64,000 nucleotides of DNA from Dethiosulfatibacter aminovorans DSM 17477 (lineage in GTDB: Bacteria; Bacillota; Clostridia; Tissierellales; Dethiosulfatibacteraceae). Below the pieces are notes generated by a model that was not told where the DNA came from, made no database searches, and saw nothing but the letters and a program-made list of their open reading frames with translations. The stretch lies in NCBI RefSeq assembly GCF_900142005.1, contig NZ_FQZL01000014.1, positions 40,447 to 104,446 on the forward strand, given 5' to 3'. Position 1 is the stretch's first letter. Every line of letters starts with the position of its first letter. The position numbers were made by a program, and so were the translations under genes. Below are positions 47,169 to 56,266 of the stretch, in pieces.

Positions 47169-47912
47169 ATGCTAAACATATCTAAACCGTGGAATGCCAG
47201 GATCGGTGCAATCTACATATCATCAAGCCTGACAATGGAAAGGGAGTGGCATATGGCACTCCCTGATGATGTATCCTTTCATATTGCAAGAATATCCCTG
47301 GATGACGACAATTCTACAGAACAAGGACTTATTGATATGCTTGAATCCGGACAGGTGGAAGAAGCTGCAAGGAAGCTAGCTTCTGCAGAAGTGGATGTAA
47401 TTGCTTTTGGTTGTACTGCTGGAAGTTTCATCAAGGGTATCAAGTGGGACAAGGACCTGGCTAAAAAGATTTCTGACGCAGCTGGAGGCATACCAGCAAC
47501 TACTACTTCAAGCGGTTTGCTTGATGCTATTAACACCTTGGGATGCAAGACAATTACTGTTGCTTCACCTTATATTGATGAATTGAATGTTAAGGAAAAA
47601 GCATTTCTTGAAGGAAATGGAATTGAGGTTGTGAACATAAGAGGAAAGGAATGCTTGAAAGATCAGGATATAGCAAAGGTAACTGCTGAGGAATTTGTTG
47701 AACTTCATCTTGAGATGGATACACCTGAATCGGATTGTGCATTTATTACCTGTACCAACTCGAATTCAATAGAGGCAATAAATTATCTAGAAGATAAGTT
47801 GAAAAAACCAGTAATGTCAAGTAATCAGGTGACTCTGTGGTCTTGTCTCAAGAAAGCGGGATACAAGAAGAGCATACCTGGATATGGTATGCTGCTGGAA
47901 AAATATCTATAA
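47169..47912 (+). CDS. Asp/Glu racemase superfamily protein, maleate isomerase/EutA-like, copy A
   Basis: 247 residues. Two catalytic Cys sites, FGCTAGSF (C82) and FITCTNSNSI (C195), place it among the maleate cis-trans isomerases, arylmalonate decarboxylases and EutA-type proteins rather than in the cell-wall racemases. It would invert or isomerise an acidic substrate through Cys-based proton transfer. A paralogue with the same motifs is at 55494 beside the second ureohydrolase. AGGAGG precedes the ATG. The substrate is unknown. Confidence 0.85.
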   Translation: MLNISKPWNARIGAIYISSSLTMEREWHMALPDDVSFHIARISLDDDNSTEQGLIDMLESGQVEEAARKLASAEVDVIAFGCTAGSFIKGIKWDKDLAKKISDAAGGIPATTTSSGLLDAINTLGCKTITVASPYIDELNVKEKAFLEGNGIEVVNIRGKECLKDQDIAKVTAEEFVELHLEMDTPESDCAFITCTNSNSIEAINYLEDKLKKPVMSSNQVTLWSCLKKAGYKKSIPGYGMLLEKYL

Positions 47913-47960
47913 AATGTATTGAAAGAATAATTTAGTTTTATCTCATAACAAGTTTCGTAC

Positions 47961-48021
47961 TAATTCATGCAACATTAGAAATACAATTGAATCGTTTATA
48001 TTTCTAATAACACATGAATTA
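47961..48021. promoter_or_regulatory. long inverted repeat upstream of ureohydrolase A
   Basis: TAATTCATG and ATTAGAAATA on the left are mirrored exactly by TATTTCTAAT and CATGAATTA on the right. Each arm has a 4-base interruption (CAAC/AACA), and the centre is 15 bases. It could be a dyad operator or a large hairpin in the mRNA. No T-run follows. Confidence 0.6.
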
Positions 48022-48069
48022 ACTCAACTAAATCTATAATATAAAACAGAAAAAAGGAAGGTGGATCGA

Positions 48070-48960
48070 ATGAAGCACAAATTCGGACTCTATGGAATTA
48101 CATATGATACATCTGCAGGAAGGGGCTGGCCTGGTTCTAGATATGCTCCCGACAGCATAAGAAAGGCAATGGCTGGTGTACAGTCGAGGATGGAAGGCAA
48201 CAAGCTGTTTGATGTAGTCAATAACAAGATAATCGACTACAACCAGATAGACTTCAAGGACTTTGGCAACACTGACCAGATTTCAAGATATGACCACGAG
48301 AAAACAATACAGGAAATCAAAGAAGAGATCAACAAGATATTTAGGGAGGGATATACTCCTATCCTGTTGGGTGGAGACCACTCTGTAACATGGCCTGGTA
48401 TTCTGTCACTCTATGAGAATACAAGCGGCAAGATTGGAATAATTGATCTGGATGCCCATCTTGACATAAAGGATGATTCTCCTGTGCAGGGGAAATATTC
48501 AGGAAGCTCTCAAATTAGAAGAGCCATTGAGCTTGAAAGAATAGACGGCAAGAATGTAGTGGAAATCGGTCCAAGAGGATATAACTATCCAGAACACTTT
48601 GATTTCATTAGGGACAGCCAGATGACGATAATCCCTCCTGATGAGGTGTTCGAAAAGGGTGCCGATAAGGTTGCTGAAAGAGCTTTGGCTCTGGCCAGTG
48701 AAGGTGTTGACCATATATATTTGACTGTTGACATTGATGTCCTTGATACTGCCTTTGCTTGGGGATCAGGAGGTCAAGAGCCTGCAGGAATAACTTCTTA
48801 CCAGCTTTCAAGGTTTGTAAAGAAGGTGGCGCCATATGTGGACATAATCGACATCGTGGAAGTCAACCCAATGACAGACCACAGGGAACTTACATCTACG
48901 GTTGCTGCAAACCTGGTACTTGATTTTATTGCAGCAGTATACAATGCGGGTTGTGAATAA
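48070..48960 (+). CDS. ureohydrolase (agmatinase/arginase family), copy A
   Basis: 296 residues from the ATG at 48070 (GGAAGGTGG upstream; GTG 48061 is within the site). Mn ligands are intact: GGDHS (101-105), DAHLD (129-132 region) and DID (221-223). The substrate loop departs from the agmatinase/arginase form (DP then PGTGTPE): here it reads DTAFAWGSGGQEPAG. The family hydrolyses guanidino groups to urea, or formimino groups. The changed loop suggests an unusual guanidino acid. Its stop overlaps dctQ (TAATG), tying it to the TRAP transporter. Confidence 0.85.
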   Translation: MKHKFGLYGITYDTSAGRGWPGSRYAPDSIRKAMAGVQSRMEGNKLFDVVNNKIIDYNQIDFKDFGNTDQISRYDHEKTIQEIKEEINKIFREGYTPILLGGDHSVTWPGILSLYENTSGKIGIIDLDAHLDIKDDSPVQGKYSGSSQIRRAIELERIDGKNVVEIGPRGYNYPEHFDFIRDSQMTIIPPDEVFEKGADKVAERALALASEGVDHIYLTVDIDVLDTAFAWGSGGQEPAGITSYQLSRFVKKVAPYVDIIDIVEVNPMTDHRELTSTVAANLVLDFIAAVYNAGCE

Positions 48961-49538
48961 TGGAAGATAATATTTATAAGGACTTACCTAGAGAGGGTGG
49001 TCTAGTGAAGCTTTTAAACTTAATAGACAAAGCTATTTGCAGGATTGAGAAGGTATTATTGACATACGGAATTATCCTTATGTCAGTAATACTCATAGCG
49101 AATGTATTGTCAAGATTGATATTTAAAAACAGTATCGTCTTTGCAGAAGAGGTTGGGCGTTATCTCATAATAATCGTTACATTCATAGGAATGAGTCATG
49201 TGGCAAGGATTGACAAGCATGTTAAGGTGGCTGCCTTTTATGACTCCAGAAAAACCAAGAAAAGCAGGAAGATTCTGGCAGTCATGATATCATCCGTTAC
49301 ATCGGCTACATTGTTCTGGCTTGCATATATCACCTTCAGATACATGATGACGGCAGTATTATCAGGAAGGGTCAGTCCGGCTCTTGGTATTCCAGTCTAT
49401 ATTGTGATTGGAGTTGTGACTTTGGGAATACTGTTTACAGCAATCCAATACCTTGTGATTCTAATTAAGAACCTGACCTCTGATGAGGTTTACATAGGTA
49501 GATTCCCGGAAAGCGAAGCCATTGAGGAGGTGAAATAA
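48960..49538 (+). CDS. TRAP transporter small membrane subunit (DctQ), copy A
   Basis: 192 residues with four membrane helices and the DctQ segment FAEEVGRYLIIIVTFIGMSH. It starts at the stop of the ureohydrolase and is followed without gap by dctM, whose ATG immediately follows its TAA. It bridges the permease to the binding protein in Na+-driven uptake of organic acids. Confidence 0.9.
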   Translation: MEDNIYKDLPREGGLVKLLNLIDKAICRIEKVLLTYGIILMSVILIANVLSRLIFKNSIVFAEEVGRYLIIIVTFIGMSHVARIDKHVKVAAFYDSRKTKKSRKILAVMISSVTSATLFWLAYITFRYMMTAVLSGRVSPALGIPVYIVIGVVTLGILFTAIQYLVILIKNLTSDEVYIGRFPESEAIEEVK

Positions 49539-50813
49539 ATGGGATTGATGATAATTCTTATTCTGGTATTTTTCCTGCTTCTTGGCTATCCCATGTTCAT
49601 GCCAATGACTGTAGGTGCCTTGGTGATTATGAAGATGTATGCTCCCAATATTGATTTGGTTGTAATGGCACAACAGTATATAACAGGTGTTTCCACCTAT
49701 GTTCTTCTTGCCATTCCCATGTTCATATTTGCAGCCGACATCATGAGCAAGGGATATACATCAAACAGGCTGGTTGACCTGGTTAAGGCATATTGTGGCC
49801 ATTTGTCGGGAGGACTGGCCGTAACCATTGCTGGTGCCTGTACAATATTCGGTGCAATTTCGGGATCGGCCAATGCGACTGTTGTTGCAATAGGAAAGCC
49901 TATGAGACAGAAAATGATCGAAAATGGCTACACTGTAGAGAATACGGACGCTTTGATTGTTAGTTCAGCTACAATTGCAGCACTCATTCCCCCAAGTATA
50001 AACATGATCATGTACTGTGTATTGACCGGTACTTCGGTTGGAGAACTCTTTATGGCCGGCATTATTCCAGGATTGTTGGTATTCCTGGCATTTGCAGTAT
50101 ACAACTATATCGATGCAAGGAAAAGCAATATTCTCAAAAGTGATAAGCTGACCATTAGAGAAAAACTGCAGGTGACAAGAAAGTCGCTCTTGTCTCTTGG
50201 ATTTCCTGCAATTATCGTAGGTGGTATCTATTCTGGAATATTCAGTCCGACAGAAGCGGCAGCAGTTGCTGTTCTATATGCTGTTGTTTGCGAGATGATA
50301 ATATACAAGACTGTCAAGCTTTCAGACTTGAAGGATATAGCTTTATCAACGGGTATTATGACTGCTACTGTATTCATATTGATATCTGCAGGACAAGCAT
50401 TTACATGGATGATCACATTCATGCAGATACCTCAGATGCTTACTACAGCAATGCTTGGAGTAGATCCATCAGCAATAAAGGTCATATTTGTAGTGACTCT
50501 GTTCTTCTTCATGGCTTGCATGTTTGTTGACCAGATAGTGGCAATGCTGATATTGCTGCCCATATTCTTCCCTGTTGCCATGAGTGCGGGAATTGACCCC
50601 ATATATCTTGGAATCATAGTATCCGTACAAGCTGCGATAGGTTCTGTTACACCGCCTTTTGGTTCCAACATATTCGTTGCATGTGCAGCCTTTGACAGGC
50701 CTTATATGGACATAATCAAGGGTTTGCCTGCATATCTGATAATGTTCTTTATAATATCATTGATGATTATTTTTATACCGGAAATTTCAACAGCATACAG
50801 ATTGTTTATGTAG
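49539..50813 (+). CDS. TRAP transporter large permease (DctM), copy A
   Basis: 424 residues with about 12-13 helices. Family segments AIPMFIFAADIMSKG, AGACTIFGAISGSANAT, IPPSINMIMY and GSVTPPFGSNIFVA are all present. The ribosome site lies inside the dctQ end. It forms the Na+-coupled channel of the transporter. It is paired with the DctP at 50844 and paralogous to the DctM at 56805. Confidence 0.92.
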   Translation: MGLMIILILVFFLLLGYPMFMPMTVGALVIMKMYAPNIDLVVMAQQYITGVSTYVLLAIPMFIFAADIMSKGYTSNRLVDLVKAYCGHLSGGLAVTIAGACTIFGAISGSANATVVAIGKPMRQKMIENGYTVENTDALIVSSATIAALIPPSINMIMYCVLTGTSVGELFMAGIIPGLLVFLAFAVYNYIDARKSNILKSDKLTIREKLQVTRKSLLSLGFPAIIVGGIYSGIFSPTEAAAVAVLYAVVCEMIIYKTVKLSDLKDIALSTGIMTATVFILISAGQAFTWMITFMQIPQMLTTAMLGVDPSAIKVIFVVTLFFFMACMFVDQIVAMLILLPIFFPVAMSAGIDPIYLGIIVSVQAAIGSVTPPFGSNIFVACAAFDRPYMDIIKGLPAYLIMFFIISLMIIFIPEISTAYRLFM

Positions 50814-50843
50814 TAAAAAAATATATAATTTAAGGAGTAGTTT

Positions 50844-51902
50844 ATGAAAAACAAGAAGATTGTAAGTTTAATTTGTTTGGTATTGGTTATGAGCTTGATG
50901 TTTGTTGGTTGTGGTGGAAATGGTCAACAGACATCAGGAGAATCCCAAGGGAGTGAAGAAAAGCTGATTTGGAAGTTTGCACACAGTGGTAGAAATGATG
51001 ACATGCTTGACTCCTATGCAAAAAAATTCAAGGACGTCATTGAAGCTAAGTCGAACGGTAGAGTGGAAATTCAACTATTTCCTGCAGAGCAGCTTGGAGA
51101 TGACAATGCAAGACTTGAGCATGCACAGAACGGAACTGCAGAATTTGTAATTGTTGCTGCCCCATTTATTGGTAGTGTTGCTCCTGAGATGCAGGTTTTT
51201 GGACTTAATTTCGTATTCAGTGAGGATACCAGTGTGAATGCAAAGGTACTGAGAGAAGGAAAGGCAGCCGAGAAGCTTGAGACAATCATGCTTGACAAGA
51301 ATGTAAAGATTGTGGACTGGATTACAGAAGACTTCAGTTGCTGGACAAGCAACAAGCCAATAAGAAACTTAGCCGACATCAAAGACCAGAAGATTAGAGT
51401 AATGGAATCGCCTATGGATATAGAGGGGCTTAAGGTCCTTGGAGCCAACCCGACTCCTATATCATTTACAGAGGTATACAGCGCACTTCAGCTTAACATG
51501 GTTGACGGCCAGCAGAATCCGATTGTTATAATAAACAGTAACAAGTTCAATGAGGTTCAGAAGTATCTGATGTTGTCAAACCATACTGTTGTTGTTGATA
51601 TACTTGCATCAAATCCGAATTTCTATAATGGATTGAGTGAGGCTGACAGGAAGCTTGTGGATGAAGCAGTAGCCGAGGTAAACGGATATATAACAAATAT
51701 GCAGTCTGAAATGACAGGGGAGGCTTTACAGGCAATAGAGGACGCTGGCACTACTGAAATAATTGAATTCAGTGGTGAAATTAGAAATGAATTCAAGGAA
51801 GCCAGTAAGGTTGCCATGGATAAGTACTTTGAACTTGCCGGAGAAAGTGGTAAGGAGATATACAACTTGTTGATTGAAGATGTAAAGAATTTCGACCAAT
51901 AG
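50844..51902 (+). CDS. TRAP transporter solute-binding lipoprotein (DctP), copy A
   Basis: 352 residues. A lipoprotein signal peptide ends at the lipobox MFVGC (Cys 23). The mature part is a DctP fold with the conserved FTEVYSALQLNMVDGQQNP segment; a conserved Arg that normally holds the substrate carboxylate is expected in the KDQKIRVMES segment. A carboxylate-containing ligand is therefore likely; the exact ligand is unknown. AAGGAG precedes the ATG, and a hairpin follows at 51919. Confidence 0.9.
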   Translation: MKNKKIVSLICLVLVMSLMFVGCGGNGQQTSGESQGSEEKLIWKFAHSGRNDDMLDSYAKKFKDVIEAKSNGRVEIQLFPAEQLGDDNARLEHAQNGTAEFVIVAAPFIGSVAPEMQVFGLNFVFSEDTSVNAKVLREGKAAEKLETIMLDKNVKIVDWITEDFSCWTSNKPIRNLADIKDQKIRVMESPMDIEGLKVLGANPTPISFTEVYSALQLNMVDGQQNPIVIINSNKFNEVQKYLMLSNHTVVVDILASNPNFYNGLSEADRKLVDEAVAEVNGYITNMQSEMTGEALQAIEDAGTTEIIEFSGEIRNEFKEASKVAMDKYFELAGESGKEIYNLLIEDVKNFDQ

Positions 51903-51918
51903 ATCATATATGTAGAAT

Positions 51919-51965
51919 CAAGGCCTTCACTGTGACGTTTTTAATAATATGGTGGAGGCCTTTGT
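51919..51965 (+). terminator. hairpin after dctP copy A
   Basis: AAGGCCTTCAC/GTGGAGGCCTT with a long loop and a short T-tract; may allow read-through into the dehydratase gene. Confidence 0.55.
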
Positions 51966-51981
51966 AATAAGGAGATAAATT

Positions 51982-52950
51982 ATGGTAGACATAGATCTAA
52001 TCAGGAGTGCTAAAAAGCGTATTGACAGCTATTTGAACAATACAATACTTGAAAAGAGCAGCTATGTATTCCAAGACAATACGGAAATGTATATGAAGCT
52101 GGAAAGCCTTAATCCTGTCAACAGGAGCTATAAAATCAGAGGTGTAATAAGTAAGCTCACAACCCTTTCTGATGAAGAAAAGAAAGTTGGAGTGACTGCA
52201 ATATCATCAGGAAATCATGGAGCAGCACTAGCATACGGAGCATCCCTAATGGGGATTAAGAATGTAGAGGTATATGTACCTACAACCACTCCCCAGTCTA
52301 AAGTTGAAAAGATAAGGAGATATGGGGGCAGGGCAAATCTTGTTGCTGATACCTTTGACAAAACATATGAACTGGCCAAGAAGGATATTGCAAGTAAGGG
52401 ATTGACTCTGGTTGATCCCAGAGATGATGAGATTTGCATAGCAGGACATGGGACCATAGGTCTTGAAATAATTGAGCAGCTTCAGGATGTGGATGCGGTA
52501 CTTGTTCCTATAGGAAGTGGAGGACTGATTACAGGAATAGGATCATATATTAAACAATCAAAGAATAACGTTAAGGTTTATGGAGTACAGACTGACATGA
52601 ATCCTTCAATGCTGGATTCATTCAAAGAAAACCATTGGTATGAGAAGTATCCTATTAAAGGCAGCAGTCTATGTGATGCTCTGATAGGGGGTATTTCCAG
52701 ATTTGCCTATGATAATGCAAGAGAGTGTGTAGATGATATTCTTCTAGTGGATGAAAAAGAGATTATAGATGCTACAGCTTCAATGATTTTCGATGAAAAG
52801 TTGGTGGCGGAGCCATCGAGTGCAATAACCTATGCCGCATACAGGAGATATTTTGAGCTTTTTGAGAATCGGAAAACTGTACTTGTTATTACTGGATCTA
52901 ATATTGATTTTGAGCTTTTGGGGAAATTGACTTCGGAGTGGACTAAGTAG
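51982..52950 (+). CDS. PLP-dependent threonine/serine dehydratase family protein (EutB-like)
   Basis: 322 residues of fold type II. PLP Lys in NRSYKIRGV (residue about 53), the SSGNHGAALAYGA loop, and the glycine-rich phosphate loop PIGSGGLITG. There is no regulatory ACT domain, so it is catabolic. The family removes water and ammonia from beta-hydroxy amino acids; EutB and 3-hydroxyaspartate dehydratases are relatives. Beside EutC- and EutA-like genes and a TRAP transporter, dehydration of a hydroxylated amino acid is the leading idea (inference). AAGGAG precedes the ATG. Confidence 0.86.
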   Translation: MVDIDLIRSAKKRIDSYLNNTILEKSSYVFQDNTEMYMKLESLNPVNRSYKIRGVISKLTTLSDEEKKVGVTAISSGNHGAALAYGASLMGIKNVEVYVPTTTPQSKVEKIRRYGGRANLVADTFDKTYELAKKDIASKGLTLVDPRDDEICIAGHGTIGLEIIEQLQDVDAVLVPIGSGGLITGIGSYIKQSKNNVKVYGVQTDMNPSMLDSFKENHWYEKYPIKGSSLCDALIGGISRFAYDNARECVDDILLVDEKEIIDATASMIFDEKLVAEPSSAITYAAYRRYFELFENRKTVLVITGSNIDFELLGKLTSEWTK

Positions 52951-52962
52951 CAAAAGAAATAT

Positions 52963-52991
52963 TTAAAACTGAATGCCAAGTTTGCTATAAT
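52963..52991 (+). promoter_or_regulatory. weak sigma-70-type promoter of RocR-like activator
   Basis: TTAAAA, a 17-base spacer and TATAAT (52986-52991) precede the activator gene. Confidence 0.4.
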
Positions 52992-53026
52992 AGTTATATG
53001 TAATCAATACCTATATGGAGAGCTAT

Positions 53027-54412
53027 ATGAAAAACATCCAATCAAAAGATAAGATAAACAAGATACTTGACATGGTAAACATAATGGTTGTAATTGATGC
53101 AAATGGTAAGGTTTTGTATTATGAGTCCCTAAACGATTCGCTGTTTATGGGAGGCGATGAAAGCCCTGTTGGCATGAAACTGACGGATATGTATCCATAC
53201 TTCACTCTGGAACAGACAACCGTCTACAAAGCCATGAAGAAGAGAGAACCGATACTTAATGAATATCAGATTGTACAGATAAACGAAGATGAAGCCTTGA
53301 GTGTCATTAACTCCGCATATCCGCTCATTAATGAGACTGGAGTAATAGGCGGAATAGTAATATCAAAGGAGCTTGGTGGAGACAGTGATGACTCAAGGCT
53401 CTTTAAGAAATATGACTTCGACGACTTCATTACAGATGACGATTCTCTTTTAGACAGACTTGACCAGCTTAAGAAGATATCCAGAAATGATTCGCTTATA
53501 CTGATTACGGGAGAAACAGGAACCGGTAAGGAGCTTATAGCACATTCGGTACACAGCAACAGCAGAAGGAAAACCAAACCCTTCATAGTACAGAACTGTG
53601 CAGAGATTCCGGAAAATCTCATGGAGAGCATAATGTTCGGTACAACAAAGGGGAGTTTTACAGGAGCTATAGAGAAGGCTGGAATATTTGAAGCGTCAAA
53701 GGGAGGGACGGTTTTCCTTGATGAAATAAATTCACTTCCATTAAGTCTTCAAGGCAAACTTCTCAGAACCATAGAATACAAAACCGTGAAAAGAGTAGGC
53801 AGCAGCAAGGATATAGAAGTGGATTTTAGAGTAATAGCGGCTACAAATGTTGATCTTAAAAGATTGGTGGATGAAGGGAAATTCAGAGAAGATTTGTATT
53901 ACAGACTCAATGTTGTGAATTTTGTCATTCCTCCTCTTAGAAACAGAAAGAATGATATTAGAAAGCTTTCAGAACACTTCGTAAGCTATTTCAACAGGAT
54001 TCTAAATAGAAATGTGAAGGATATCTCAAGTAAAGCCCTTCAGCTTTTCATGGAGCATAACTGGAGTGGTAATGTCAGGGAACTGAGGAATGTGATTGAG
54101 TCATCAATGAACTTTGCTGATGGCGAAATAATCATGCTCAAGGATCTTCCTGAATATTTGAAAGATAAGGCAGACTTTGTTGAAACATCAGAGAATGATG
54201 ATATAGCGCATATTCAGGTAATTGATGAAAAAGATAGCAAGAACAACATAACTCTGAATAAGTCATTGGCAGAAATGGTAGATGAATACGAAAGAGAAAT
54301 AATTGAAAAGGTAATTAAGAAGAATAAATATAACGTCTTGAAAACTTCAAAGGAATTGGGGATTCCAAGACAGACATTATATTATAAACTAAAAAAATAT
54401 GATTTGTATTAA
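53027..54412 (+). CDS. sigma-54-dependent activator, RocR-like (PAS-AAA+-Fis)
   Basis: 461 residues from the ATG at 53027 (GGAGAG six bases upstream; ATG 53015 overlaps that site). A PAS-like domain (about 10-110), AAA+ with Walker A GETGTGKE and Walker B TVFLDEINS, and a C-terminal Fis-type helix-turn-helix (NVLKTSKELGIPRQTLYYKL). The sigma-54 loop reads GSFTGA (209-214) instead of GAFTGA, a change seen in some functional activators. Architecture recalls RocR of arginine catabolism. A sigma-54 promoter lies immediately downstream in front of the second ureohydrolase-TRAP operon, its likely target. Confidence 0.9.
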   Translation: MKNIQSKDKINKILDMVNIMVVIDANGKVLYYESLNDSLFMGGDESPVGMKLTDMYPYFTLEQTTVYKAMKKREPILNEYQIVQINEDEALSVINSAYPLINETGVIGGIVISKELGGDSDDSRLFKKYDFDDFITDDDSLLDRLDQLKKISRNDSLILITGETGTGKELIAHSVHSNSRRKTKPFIVQNCAEIPENLMESIMFGTTKGSFTGAIEKAGIFEASKGGTVFLDEINSLPLSLQGKLLRTIEYKTVKRVGSSKDIEVDFRVIAATNVDLKRLVDEGKFREDLYYRLNVVNFVIPPLRNRKNDIRKLSEHFVSYFNRILNRNVKDISSKALQLFMEHNWSGNVRELRNVIESSMNFADGEIIMLKDLPEYLKDKADFVETSENDDIAHIQVIDEKDSKNNITLNKSLAEMVDEYEREIIEKVIKKNKYNVLKTSKELGIPRQTLYYKLKKYDLY

Positions 54413-54429
54413 AATATATAAAATTTTAT

Positions 54430-54471
54430 GAAAATTGGGCACTTGCTTTCGGAGGAAAGTGCCCAATTTTC
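54430..54471 (+). terminator. terminator of RocR-like gene
   Basis: GAAAATTGGGCACTT pairs perfectly with AAGTGCCCAATTTTC (15 bp). Confidence 0.85.
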
Positions 54472-54547
54472 GTAAAGTGATTTAAATTGAAATTTCTATT
54501 CTCCTCAATATTAGTGTTTGCAATGGGTGTATAGATATTGAATGAAT

Positions 54548-54563
54548 TGGCATGATAATTGCT
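54548..54563 (+). promoter_or_regulatory. sigma-54 (-24/-12) promoter of second ureohydrolase-TRAP operon
   Basis: TGGCATGATAATTGCT keeps the invariant GG/GC spacing and is followed by TTATATA, like the promoters at 4236 and 8396. It lies 37 bases before the ATG at 54600. Confidence 0.87.
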
Positions 54564-54599
54564 TTATATATAGTTGAATTTAAGATTTAGGAGGCAATT

Positions 54600-55481
54600 A
54601 TGAAATATGATCATTTTGGAGTTTTAGGATTCCCATGGGACGGAGGAGCTTCACTGGGAAGACCGGGAGCAAGATATGCACCGAAGAAAGTAAGGGAAAT
54701 TTTCGGTTGGTTCAAGAACCGAGAGGAAGACAGGATGGTTTATCTGGTTGATGAAAGAAGAACCGTACCATTCCATACGGACAAGATTGTTGACTATGGT
54801 GATGTTGATATAATTGTACCAAGTACTTCCGAAACATTTGAAAATGCAGAAAGACAGGCTAGGGAAATAATCGACAAAGGAGGATTCCCAATGGTTATCG
54901 GTGGGGATCATTCCATATCATTCCCTATTATCAAGGCACTCCATGACTCCTGCCAAGGTCAGGTTGGAATCATTCAGTTTGATGCTCATCTGGATCTTGT
55001 CGATGAGTCCAAACTTCAGGGTAAATATTCTCAGAGCAGTCAAATGAGAAGGGCCCTTGAACTTGACCGGGTAAATCCTGACAACATAGTTCAGATAGGA
55101 GTAAGGGGAGCAAACTATCCCTGGTATGATGACTATCTCAAGTCAACAGGTATCCATCAGTATACTTCCTATGAAATACATGAAGGTAAGCCAAGGGATA
55201 TTGCCAAAGAAGTTGTTGACTTATATAGAAAGAACGGAGTTGAAAAGATATACCTTACATTCGACATCGATGTGCTTGATCCTGCTTTTGCTCCTGCTAC
55301 AGGAGCGGATGAGCCATTTGGATTGAATCCCCACCAGTGCAAGGTTATGCTTCAGGAGTTTTATCCAATAGTTGATGCTTTTGATATAGCGGAGGTCAAT
55401 CCTTTATATGAGGTGAACGACCAAACTATGGCTTTGTCAGCAAGGCTTATGTTTGACTGTTTTGTTTCAAAATTCAAGTAA
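54600..55481 (+). CDS. ureohydrolase (agmatinase/arginase family), copy B
   Basis: 293 residues. GGDHS (101-105), DAHLD (128-132) and DIDVLDP (222-228) supply the six Mn ligands. The substrate loop reads APATGADEPFG, again unlike the PGTGTPE of agmatinases and arginases and different from copy A, so the two probably act on different or modified guanidino substrates. Strong AGGAGG; first gene of a sigma-54-driven operon with racemase B and TRAP B. Confidence 0.86.
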   Translation: MKYDHFGVLGFPWDGGASLGRPGARYAPKKVREIFGWFKNREEDRMVYLVDERRTVPFHTDKIVDYGDVDIIVPSTSETFENAERQAREIIDKGGFPMVIGGDHSISFPIIKALHDSCQGQVGIIQFDAHLDLVDESKLQGKYSQSSQMRRALELDRVNPDNIVQIGVRGANYPWYDDYLKSTGIHQYTSYEIHEGKPRDIAKEVVDLYRKNGVEKIYLTFDIDVLDPAFAPATGADEPFGLNPHQCKVMLQEFYPIVDAFDIAEVNPLYEVNDQTMALSARLMFDCFVSKFK

Positions 55482-55493
55482 GGAGATTCGGCG

Positions 55494-56228
55494 ATGAAAA
55501 GTTTTGATTGGAAGTACCGGATTGGAGTCATATACATAGCATCAAGCGTAACCCTGGAGTGGGAATGGCAGAATGTATTGCCGGGAGATGTATCCTTCCA
55601 TGTTGAGAGGATTGAGCTTGAGGATGCACAGGCTGATGAGGAGTTTCTTCTGGCTATGATGGAGTCGCCGCAGATAGAAAAGGCATCAAGGATACTGGGG
55701 GCTTTGGATGTTGATGTTATTGTGTTCTGCTGCACCATTGGCAGTCTTATAAAAGGAAAGGGATGGGACAAGGAGCTGCTGACAAGGATTGAGAAGAGCA
55801 GCGGAGGAGTACCTGCTACATCCACTTCAACTGGACTGCTTGAAGCTTTGGAGCATTTGGACAGCAAGGGAGTAAATGTGGTAACTCCCTATATTGATGA
55901 ACTTAATGTGTTGGAGAAGAGATTTCTTGAGGATAATGGATTCAATGTTACTAGTCTTTTCGGATATCAGTGTATTGCGGATTATGACATAGCAAGGGTT
56001 ACACCGGACCAATTCGTTGATGCTGTGAAGAAGGGAGATTCGGATGATGCAGACTGTGCTTTTATAAGCTGTACGAATTCGAACACTCTGGAAGCCATCA
56101 ATCGTTTAGAGGAAGAGACTGGGAAACCGGTTCTTTCCAGTAACCAGGTATCCCTGTTGTCATCTCTCAAAAAAATCGGTTATCCTGTGGATAAGGTGCA
56201 GGATTATGGGAAAATATTCATTATATAG
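55494..56228 (+). CDS. Asp/Glu racemase superfamily protein, maleate isomerase/EutA-like, copy B
   Basis: 244 residues. Catalytic Cys in FCCTIGSL (C80) and FISCTNSNTL (C193), with TSTGLLEAL and VTPYIDELN between them, as in copy A at 47169. It starts 12 bases after ureohydrolase B. The constant pairing of this protein with a ureohydrolase and a TRAP transporter suggests that they act on one pathway. Confidence 0.85.
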   Translation: MKSFDWKYRIGVIYIASSVTLEWEWQNVLPGDVSFHVERIELEDAQADEEFLLAMMESPQIEKASRILGALDVDVIVFCCTIGSLIKGKGWDKELLTRIEKSSGGVPATSTSTGLLEALEHLDSKGVNVVTPYIDELNVLEKRFLEDNGFNVTSLFGYQCIADYDIARVTPDQFVDAVKKGDSDDADCAFISCTNSNTLEAINRLEEETGKPVLSSNQVSLLSSLKKIGYPVDKVQDYGKIFII

Positions 56229-56266
56229 AATTCTTCACTCAAAATAAATTTGAAAGGAGTGAGAGT

